Shown here piece by piece: positions 56,740 to 64,000 of a stretch of DNA of 64,000 nucleotides (position 1 is its first letter; each line of letters starts with the position of its first letter). Below the pieces are notes generated by a model. That model was given only the letters and a program-made list of their open reading frames with translations, was not told the origin of the DNA and did no database searches. Source of the DNA: Antilocapra americana (Eukaryota; Chordata; Mammalia; Artiodactyla; Antilocapridae); the NCBI GenBank assembly GCA_007570785.1, contig ML661885.1, positions 40,079,454 to 40,143,453 of the forward strand. Reading direction: 5' to 3'. The translations under genes and the position numbers were made by a program.

Positions 56740-57560
56740 GCCCCCCTGGGAAAGTGACATTTAAGCTGAGACCTAGGCCAGTGCCAACTTTAAGGGGGCA
56801 AGACCTGTGTGGTCACAGAGGGCCCACATTCAGAAGGGCCTGTGCTTGGCTTAATGCCCTGCTGATAACATCTTGAAATTCTGAATAATTTGGGAATAAG
56901 AGGCCCTGATTTTCATTTTGCACCAGGCCCTGTAAATTATGTAACTAGTTCTGCCTGGTAGAGAATAATGCTTTGTGGAATATTTATTGACTGGATGGCA
57001 AGACGGAGCCTGCTGTGAGACAAACCTACAGATGGTTGTACCAGGTAGAAGGACTAGCAAGTGCTGAAGCCTTGCCGTGGTTAAACTGGACTGCCATGCC
57101 GGGCATTTCCGGGTCTGTCACGTACCCTGAACTTACTGAACACCCCTCCCAGAGTTGTGCAGCACAGAACCTGCACGTCTGTACGTGTTGGCCCCATGAG
57201 CAAGAAACAGGAAGGCCAGTGTGAATAGATCATTGCAAGCTAGAGGAAAGTTGGTGCAGACAGATTACTACAAAGCAGAGAAGAGTATTTGAGATGGGAG
57301 AGTCAGGCAGCAGTCAGATCACAGAGGGCCTCATAGACTGTGGTGTTAAACTTGGATTTTATTCTGAGACGAGATGAGATTTTATTCTGAGAACACAGAT
57401 GAGTTTTAAGCAGATGAGTGACATGATACATTTTACATAGAAGATGACTCCAGCTTCAGTATGGAAAATGGATGGAGGGGATCCGAATGAAATCAAGGAG
57501 GCTGGTTAATAGCCCAGGTCAATGATTGTGTCAAGATAGCTTGGACTTTGGTGGTAACAG
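56740..57560 (+). repeat. Ancient unassigned repeats (two interleaved families)
   Basis: gacatttaagctgagacct (about 56758) and 57240-57560 (ggattttattctgagac, gagtgacatgatacat, agatagcttggactttgg) are the family also seen at 8590 and 54345. About 56785-56965 looks like another old repeat inserted in it (cttgaaattctgaataattt, attttcattttgcaccagg). Confidence 0.45.
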
Positions 57561-59012
57561 CAGAAAGTGAAGAATGAGCTGATAAAGTATATATTTGAGA
57601 ACCAGCCTAGTATTTATGCCTAGTTTCTGCTGGCAGCTACTAATCAGGTTTGTTCTACGTCATAGGAAATCAATGAATTCTCAGGTCATCCAACATGTCA
57701 GAGTTGATGGAATTCTGTCTGACTCACCTGCCAAGACACAGCTGCATCACAGATCTGGGTTTATTCAATTTAGATGATGAAGTCACGCTCATGTATGACA
57801 CAAGGAACCTGAAATTTGTGAATATCTTTATCTTTGGTTATCAAGAATCTCTTTTGTATCAAAAGGAAATGAAACCATAGGGGAAAAAAAAAACCCATCT
57901 AATGTACTCAAGACAGGAACTGCTGTATCATAATGACTATGTTCCCATAGAGATCTCACAAGATATGCAAAAACCTGGGGCCACTCCTCAGTCAGCACAT
58001 GACTATGGATTGATAATGAGCCCGTTGGTGGATGGTGGGAGTCTGCCTGTAGCTGCAAAGTCCTTTAATCAGGCAAAAATATTCGTCAGAAGCAAGATGC
58101 TGAAACTTGCCATAGAATTCAGCTGCCTTGAAAGTACCCTGATACACAATTGTCAAACATTTAGGAACTAAGATTAAAAAAAAAAAATTGAACACTTTGG
58201 AAATAAGCAACTTTGCATGGTGCCAAGTTCCTGACTGACCTCCAGAGCAACAGGAAGCCTGGAGAATAAGGTCACACTGGTGGCATTTGTCCTTGACCCA
58301 GGTGTCTGGCATCTTCAGCCAGTCAAGCACATGAAAATGCATGGAATAGAGGGTCAGTGGTGCAGTGGATTTAAGTTTGAATCCTGCTTTTTAGTCATCA
58401 AGCTCCTCTTTCCAGGGTATGGTGGCTAAGGGTATGACAACAATCACTTCTCATTGCTGGGATGCTGGGTGAGACACACCACAAGGACGAAGGCAACGTG
58501 ACTGTGGAACGCTTAGGAGGAAAGGGAAGCCTATGAACCAACCTGGTGTCACAATTAGACTCAGGGCGGGCCAGCGCAAGCACACAGGAGGCAGAAAGAA
58601 CCGTGACAGTTTTGGACACCAGGCCTGCAGATGGCTAGAGAGTCACAAGCCGACAGACAGTGTTTATACCCAGCTCAGTGTCGAGTGAATGCTAAGAACT
58701 GTGCAGTCAGCGTTCGGAGAGCAGCAATGGCTGTCTCAGCACCGTCTAAGGGGAAGGCTGGAACCAAAAGACATGGCTCTGCGGCCTACTAGCCTTGGAA
58801 ACGGGTGTGTTTCCTAAGTTATCTGAGTCACAGATTTTCTGATTTGTCACCAAAGACCATTTCTGAGGATCTGTCCCACTGCAGTATATGACACTGGTAC
58901 CATCCTGACCTTGAAGTTCCTTCCTTCCTCCACTGACTTCTCTAATCCCCTGGTCTTGGCCCCAATACCATGCTAACCACACTTCATGCACCTCTTTTCC
59001 AGTGCCCACTTT
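57561..59012. other. Unique DNA with a CpG-enriched stretch at 58400-58810
   Basis: Thirteen or so CpGs occur in about 400 bases. Open frames 57902-58171 (+) and 58398-58619 (-) carry no recognised domain. A-run at about 58173-58186. No repeat recognised. Confidence 0.4.
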
Positions 59013-59442
59013 ATTTTTTAATTAATTTATTTATTTTAATTGGAGGCTAATTGCTTTACAATATTGTGGTGGTTTTTGCCATACATTGAAAAGATTCAGC
59101 CATGTGTACATGGTGTCCCACATTTGAACCCCCCTCCCACCTCCCTCTCTATCCCAACCCCCAGGGCCGTCCCAGTGCACCAGCTTTGAGTGCTCTGCTT
59201 CATGCATCATACTTGGACTGGTGATCTATTTCACATATGGTAATATACATGTTTCAGTGCTATTCTCTCAAATCATCCCACCCTTGCCTTCTCCCACAGA
59301 GTCCAAAAGTCTGTTCTTTATATCTGTGTCTCTTTTGTTGTCTTGCTTATAGCATCATCATCACCGTCTTTCTAAATTCCATATATATGCGTTAATATAC
59401 TGTATTGGCTTTTTCTTTCTGACTTACTTCACTCTGTATTAT
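59013..59442 (-). mobile_element. Artiodactyl L1 3' end, minus, with TSD
   Basis: CCAGTGCCCAC (58999-59009) and CCAGTGCTCAC (59443-59453) flank a 430-base L1 3' UTR with its C-rich tract. Confidence 0.93.
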
Positions 59443-59453
59443 CCAGTGCTCAC

Positions 59454-59855
59454 ATTAAATGCCAATGTCCCCTGCACTGATCCCTCTTCCCGTGTCCTAC
59501 ACTAGGCTGTCCAGTTCATGCTCAAGCTCCCATCACCATGGTGTTTGCAGAATCTAATTCTAGCACCAACCTTTCTCAGGGTCTTTGGACAAGTGTTTCC
59601 AACTGCCTACAAATCTGGATATTTCTCCCTGGACATTCCTCAGTCAGCTTAAATTCACTATGCCTAGTGTCAAAGGTCGTATTTTCCTCTTTCCTCTTCC
59701 CCTAGATTCTCTACCCTAGGCAACACCATCATCAAATACCCACCTCGAAACCTAGGAGTTATCACTTCTCCTTCCTCTCCCTCACCATAGGATCAAAACA
59801 GCACTTGTTTCTCAAATACATCCCTTCCTCTCCATACACACCCACTACTCCTTTT
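59454..59855. repeat. Very old repeat-like sequence, family unassigned
   Basis: The block ctaggcaacaccatcatcaaa ... aacctaggagttatcacttctcc resembles a common old mammalian repeat. No gene seen. Confidence 0.3.
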
Positions 59856-60077
59856 AAAAAATATTTTTGGCCACACTGAGTCTTAGTTGCAGCACAGAGG
59901 ATTTCGCTGTAGCATGTGGGATCTTTCCTTGTGGCACATGGGCTTCTCTCTAGCTGCTGCAAGCAGGGCTTAATTGTCCCACAGCATGTAGGATCCCAGT
60001 TCCCCAAACTGGGACTGAACCTGAGTCCCCTGAACTGCAAGGTAGATTCTTAGCCACTGGGCCACCAGGGAAGTCCC
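59856..60077 (-). mobile_element. CHR-type SINE
   Basis: ggccacactgagtcttagttg start; reversed head ends gggccaccagggaagtcc. Confidence 0.92.
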
Positions 60078-61324
60078 CATACCCCGCTACTTTAGTGGGA
60101 ATGGTGCCCTTCACTTTTTTTGCCTCTCCTGTTGCAATAGTGTTGGAGGCTACTGATTTTCTGCCAGTATTCATTCCCTGATCTCTCTTTTAGTATAGAG
60201 CCCCAAGTTTCAGCTAGACATAGACTGCCCAGTTAGAGACTACGTTTCCCAAGATACCTCATGGCTGGGTGGCCACATGGCCAGTTGTCAGCCAATAGGA
60301 TGTCAAAGGAAGTGATATATTCACCTTCCAGGCACGTTTTTAAAAAAAGAAATGGTATGTCCTCTTTTTCCTGTGTGGGTCTTATTTTGAGTCTCCATGG
60401 TACAGAAGCCTAGATTATACCCCTAAAATTCACCCTGTATTCCATCCTTTATGATTCAACTTACATATTTTCAAACCACTGATTTACTTTACATTTCTCA
60501 AATCTTGCCTTTTGCCTAGCACAGCTTAATTCAACCAGGATCTCCTGACAAATGATGAGACCTGGGACATCATGAGAAAATGGTGGAAATTCAGGCAAAC
60601 TGGGAATTGGACAGGACTGTCTTCTATTCCTCAGGCCACAGTAAGAGATTTTCAAATTCTAAGTGCAGCAAGGGAGAAACAGTGAATATCTTGTCAGGGT
60701 AGGTAACCAAAAGGGCAGATAACCCCAGCAGCCTGGGAGTTACATGCCAGGCATATAATTGCCCCATGGGTGATCTACTATAATATTTCCATTTAGCCAA
60801 GGAGAGGAAAGAGACACAGAAGTAAGGAAACTGTTTGTGGCAGACCCCGAGGGTGCCATGCTCAGAGTCCCTCCAAGGGAGGACTTGCTGCCCTACTGTC
60901 TGCAGACAACTGCCTCCTTCAGGTTCTGCTCCAGCCACAGGGACCCACATCACCCGAGGTCATACCTGGCCTGGCCTCCAGTGCCAGGGCGGGGTGGCAG
61001 TAAAGGCTTGGCTGTTTCACCCTGATCCACAACAACCTGGACTGGCCAATATCCTCACTCCAGAGCTCCCTGTCAGGCTGGCCAAGACTTTCAGGGGCCA
61101 GTCTTATTTTCCTCCTCTGCCCAACCCTGCTTCCTTCTTCTTCCTCCCAAACCTTGATTTCTAATAACCATTCTCCCAAGTGCATCTCAGTGTCTGCATC
61201 CAGAGAACCCCACCAGCAATGCTGCCTGGAATCACAGAGCTAGTGACTGGTGAGGCTTAACTTCTGACATAGCTGTCTCCACACAATCACAATTCCACAG
61301 CAGTTTGCCAAACCGACTCATGGG
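60078..61324. other. Unique DNA; old repeat-like part at 60200-60390
   Basis: gttagagactacgtttcccaag and ccaataggatgtcaaagg resemble an old repeat I cannot name. Frames at 60624-61185 have no recognised domain. Confidence 0.35.
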
Positions 61325-61570
61325 ATAGACTCAAGTTCCTTAGGGTGGCATTCAAACTGTGTAATTTGATTCCAGTCTTCTTTGCTCACCTTACTTGCCG
61401 CACTCCCCATTAAGGGCCCTATTCCATTGCCATACCAAGAGTTCACTCAAGAGGCATTTTGAATGAAAGGCCCTCCTTCCTCCCGTAGAGGACCTTCCAA
61501 ATCTGGCTCAGATATCATCTGTGAGGTCTTTCTGATACCCCTAGAGAGTAAGAAACATCACAGGGTGATG
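61325..61570 (+). repeat. L2 LINE internal/3' region
   Basis: caagttccttagggtggcattc and cttccaaatctggctcagat are L2-like. Confidence 0.6.
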
Positions 61571-61574
61571 ACGG

Positions 61575-61740
61575 AAGCCCAGTCCATCATTACTAGAATT
61601 CCATGCCTAATTCAAATTCCAGCTCCATGACATAGCTGTGTGGCTTAGAATTCTGTCACTCCAACTCCTATCTTTAATACAGGGATAATAAAAATAAATT
61701 CACTGGGCTGTCTATTAAATAAAATCTGTAAGTCACCTAG
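61575..61740 (+). repeat. Degraded MIR SINE
   Basis: aattccagctccatgacatagctgtgtgg and acagggataataaaaa fit plus MIR. Confidence 0.55.
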
Positions 61741-61916
61741 GCCAATGCTCCTCAACCTTTAACGGGCAGAGATATGTCCTGAACATCGTGTTAAAATGCA
61801 GATTCTGAATCCGTGGGTCTGGAGTAAGGCCTAAGATTATGCATTTCTAACAAGGACCCAGGAGATGTAGCCTCTGATGGTCCGTGGACCACACTTGGAG
61901 TAGGAAGGTCCTAGCT
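61741..61916 (+). mobile_element. MER5A (hAT-Charlie non-autonomous DNA transposon)
   Basis: The consensus order is clear: gctcctcaacctttaac, gttaaaatgcagattctgaat, gtctggagtaaggcctaagatt, gcatttctaacaaggacccaggagatg, ggtccgtggaccacacttgg. It interrupts the MIR/L2 block. Confidence 0.85.
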
Positions 61917-61924
61917 CAGAACCT

Positions 61925-62185
61925 GGCACTTTGTAGTCAGTCAGTGATATTTGCTTTCCCCTACCCCCAGCTCTCCTCCTTCCTCTTGGCACCTATAACA
62001 TTTTGTTCCCATCAGTTGCATAATGTTCTCCACACATACTTTAGTTAGTTGTTTTATTCGTGTCTCCTGCCAGACTGAGCAAATTGAGAATAGAAATTGT
62101 ATTACCTTTCTCTATCACCAGGACTCAGTGTAGGGCCAGGTATATAAAAAGGAATCAATAAGTATTTGATGAACTAAGCCTATAA
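61925..62185 (+). repeat. L2 LINE 3' end
   Basis: ctcctgccagactgagcaaattgagaatagaa and aggaatcaataagtatttgatgaa match the L2 terminus. Confidence 0.65.
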
Positions 62186-63290
62186 AATGGAAATAAAAAT
62201 ATAAATTCTGCCAGTGTCAACAAGTTCTTGTAACAAGCAAATGCGATAATTTGGGAGAATGTGGAAACGTGGATCATGTGGTAGAAATATAAAGCATTAC
62301 TATCCATTCAGTTCTCCACTCTGCATCAGCTCCGATTTATGCAGTTGATGCATGTTTACTTGTGGCAGTTACTCAGACTCTGATGATTATAAAACTCAGA
62401 CTCATCTGTGGTTTAAAAATAAACTCTTTTTAGGATAATAACTGTGGCACTATCTGCCTATGATAAGAAACTTAATTATGATGATGTAAATAAGAATGTA
62501 TCTTTCAATCAGTCAAGAAGCAGGCACCGAGTACCTCTCCCCAGGTGGTTCTAGACTTTCTTATCTACCTCCTTCGAGCGAGTGATCCCAGCCTTATCAT
62601 CTCCTACCTGTTTGAAGGTGGGAGGATTCATGAGGGGTAGGCAGGCTTAGAAGCAAGGTAGATGTGACAGCAGGTTAGAAACGCTGGAGACCAGGGAGAA
62701 AACACACATGTCCTCTTGTGGGAAGGGATGGGGAGCCAAGGAGCTATTCCTGGCGACACTGCCTGTGCCGTGCAGGTGGTCCCAGGAGTCTGGAGAGAGT
62801 GGGCTTCAAAACTAGCCACCTGGAATTCATTCCTAGAAAAAAGGCTACCACTGGAGGCTCCTGCGGTGATTCACCTGCAACATGTTCAGATGTGTTTTCT
62901 TTTTGTGTCACAAAAGATGATGACGGAAGGCTGGCTGCTTCTTGGTGGTAGTGGTAATAGGTGGTGGCTCACGGCGGTGAGACGAGTCATTGAGAAGACC
63001 CTGCTGCACCCTTAGGGACCTCTGGGTAAGTATAAGATTCCCACTGTGGGGACTGGGGTGGAGGGAGTAGGGGAAGGCTGATGTGGAGGCAAAAATTCCA
63101 AAATGTAGTAACCTGGAGACCATTAGTAAGGCAGAGATGAGGTGACAATTTCATGTAGATCAAGAATAAGAGCCTACAAACCAATAAAATAATATTTTAA
63201 ATAATTTTGATTATAATTAAGTAAAGTTTATGGCAAATTTGTTTTAAAAAGCAAAATACAAGACATGTATTAAGATGTTCAAAATTAATG
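62186..63290. other. Unique DNA, no supported gene
   Basis: The 99-codon frame 62716-63015 (+) has no recognised domain and no splice context. No repeat recognised. Confidence 0.4.
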
Positions 63291-63293
63291 CAT

Positions 63294-63340
<47 letters not shown>

Positions 63341-63356
63341 CACATATGTGTATATA
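63291..63356. repeat. (TA)n microsatellite with palindromic ends
   Basis: catatgtgtgta on the left mirrors tatacacatatg on the right around a (TA)n core, so 63291-63348 can fold on itself with one mismatch in the stem ends. Confidence 0.9.
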
Positions 63357-63366
63357 TTCCTTAGTG

Positions 63367-63593
63367 ATCAATGCAAAGAAATAGAGGAAAACAACAGAAT
63401 GGGAAAGACTAGAGATCTCTTCAAGAAAATTAGAGATACCAAGGGAATATTTCTTGCAAAGATGGGCTCAGTAAAGGACAGAAATGGTAGGGACCTAACA
63501 GAAGCAGAAGATATTAAGAAGAGGTGGCAAGGATACACAGAAGAAGAAAAAAAAAAGAATACACAGAAGAACTGTACAAAAAGATCTTCATAA
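63367..63593 (+). pseudogene. BovB ORF fragment, linker upstream of RT
   Basis: The protein reads CKEIEENNRMGKTRDLFKKI, then LTEAEDIKKRWQGYTEE, matching the BovB linker between endonuclease and RT. After residue EE it runs into lysines coded by an A-rich insertion at about 63545-63558 and leaves the frame. The open frame extends upstream into the microsatellite (Tyr/Ile repeats), which is not BovB protein. Confidence 0.85.
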
Positions 63594-63612
63594 CCCAGAT
63601 AATCACGATGGT

Positions 63613-63921
63613 GTGATCACTCACCTAAAGCCAGACATCCTGGAATGTGAAGTCAAGTGGGCCTTAGAAAGCATCACTACAAACAAAGCTAGTGGAGTTG
63701 ATGGAATTCCAGTTGAGCTATTTCAAATCCTAAAAGATGATGCTGGGAAAGTGCTACGTTCAACATGTCAGCAAATATGGAAAACTCAGCAATGGCCACA
63801 GGACTGGAAAAGGTCAGATTTCATTCCTATCCCAAAGAAAGGCAATGCCAAAGAATGCTCAAACTACCGCACAATTGCACTCATCTCACAGGCTAGTCAA
63901 GTAATGTTCAAAATTCTCTAA
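63613..63921 (+). pseudogene. BovB ORF fragment, start of RT domain
   Basis: The protein reads ITHLKPDILECEVKWALESI, then NKASGVDGIPVELFQILKDD and RSDFIPIPKKGNAKECSNYR, the fingers of the RTE reverse transcriptase. It ends where a conserved Gln codon (CAA in ILQARLQQY) has become TAA at 63919-63921. The RT frame continues beyond the stop to the window edge. The frame differs from the upstream piece by the 26-base insertion minus a one-base loss in the following A-run, which together account exactly for the shift. Confidence 0.88.
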
Positions 63922-64000
63922 GCCAGGCTTCAGCAATATGTGAACTGTGAACTTCCAGATGTTCAAGCTGGTTTTAGAAAAGGCAGAGGAACTAGAGATC

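Larger units (their letters stand above)
63357..64000 (+). mobile_element. BovB LINE, pre-RT and RT start, continues past window edge
   Basis: The element begins at ccttagtgatcaatgcaaag, upstream of the RT domain, and runs to the edge at ggcagaggaactagagatc. It is the only copy here with this upstream part. The coding path shifts twice and then meets a stop, detailed in the two pseudogene entries. Confidence 0.95.

Noticed and set aside
57902..58171. 89-codon plus frame followed by an A-run, as a processed pseudogene
   Set aside because: No parent protein recognised and no flanking duplication found; left as unique DNA.
60835..61164. 109-codon plus frame and overlapping 62- and 88-codon frames
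   Set aside because: Mutually overlapping on both strands in GC-richer unique DNA; none has a recognisable domain.
62716..63015. 99-codon plus frame
   Set aside because: No homologue recognised, no exon boundaries, ends in ordinary intergenic-looking DNA.

Overview
This is nuclear DNA from a ruminant mammal, most likely a bovid (cattle, sheep, goat, buffalo or a relative). The evidence is the repeats. The window carries about ten fragments of the BovB (RTE-clade) LINE, many Bov-tA SINEs (tRNA-Glu head plus BovB-derived body), one BOV-A2 dimeric SINE, and many cetartiodactyl CHR-type tRNA-Glu SINEs. It also has L1 3' ends of the artiodactyl type and older MIR, L2, MER5A and L1M layers shared by placental mammals. 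Base composition is AT-rich with little CpG. I see no bacterial, phage or plasmid features. I cannot identify the species or locus from the sequence alone.

I could not recognise any host protein-coding gene. The only reading frames with clear homology belong to retrotransposons, and all are broken or truncated. They are a BovB reverse-transcriptase domain at about 22038-22797, a second BovB copy running off the right edge from about 63357, several BovB C-terminal remnants, and L1 ORF1 and ORF2 remnants inside 17587-25500. Two stretches might be exons of a host gene but remain unproven: an open, CpG-rich, symmetric exon-like segment at 32753-32959 (+), and a short frame with one predicted membrane helix at 25674-25883 (-). 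Two CpG-enriched unique stretches are candidate regulatory elements: 2760-3590 (AP-1 motif) and 16400-16720 (full palindromic CRE).

Layout. 1-2760: old L1M and an old repeat split by L1. 2760-3600: GC/CpG-rich unique DNA. 3974-4596: BovB. 6200-10600: CHR and Bov-tA SINEs in mostly unique DNA. 10866-15260: a probable ERV solo LTR hit by BovB, then an old L1M in minus orientation hit by BovB and Bov-tA. 15400-17580: MIRs and the CRE-containing stretch. 17587-25500: one long L1 with four later insertions (three SINEs and a 1.4-kb BovB). 25500-28540: mainly unique. 28543-30034: BovB interrupted by a younger L1 3' end. 30000-43200: SINEs, an LTR-like block, a palindromic repeat and BovB pieces in unique DNA. 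43993-45638: an unusual inverted duplication. 46465-47187: BovB. 48800-54900: MIR, L2 and L1 remnants. 55000-63290: SINEs, L1 ends, an old repeat seen several times, L2, MER5A. 63291-64000: an AT-palindrome microsatellite followed by BovB.

The genes do not form a system here. The working relation is parasitic: L1 supplies the machinery that mobilises SINEs and older L1 copies, and BovB supplies the 3' sequence shared with Bov-tA. Many insertions can be proved from the sequence because both target-site duplications (TSDs) are still readable, which gives a relative order of events. The most notable observations are an open frame that runs from L1 ORF2 straight into the BovB reverse transcriptase, the 140-bp inverted duplication, an apparent poly(A)-only insertion inside BovB, and a long antisense frame that stays open in several BovB copies.
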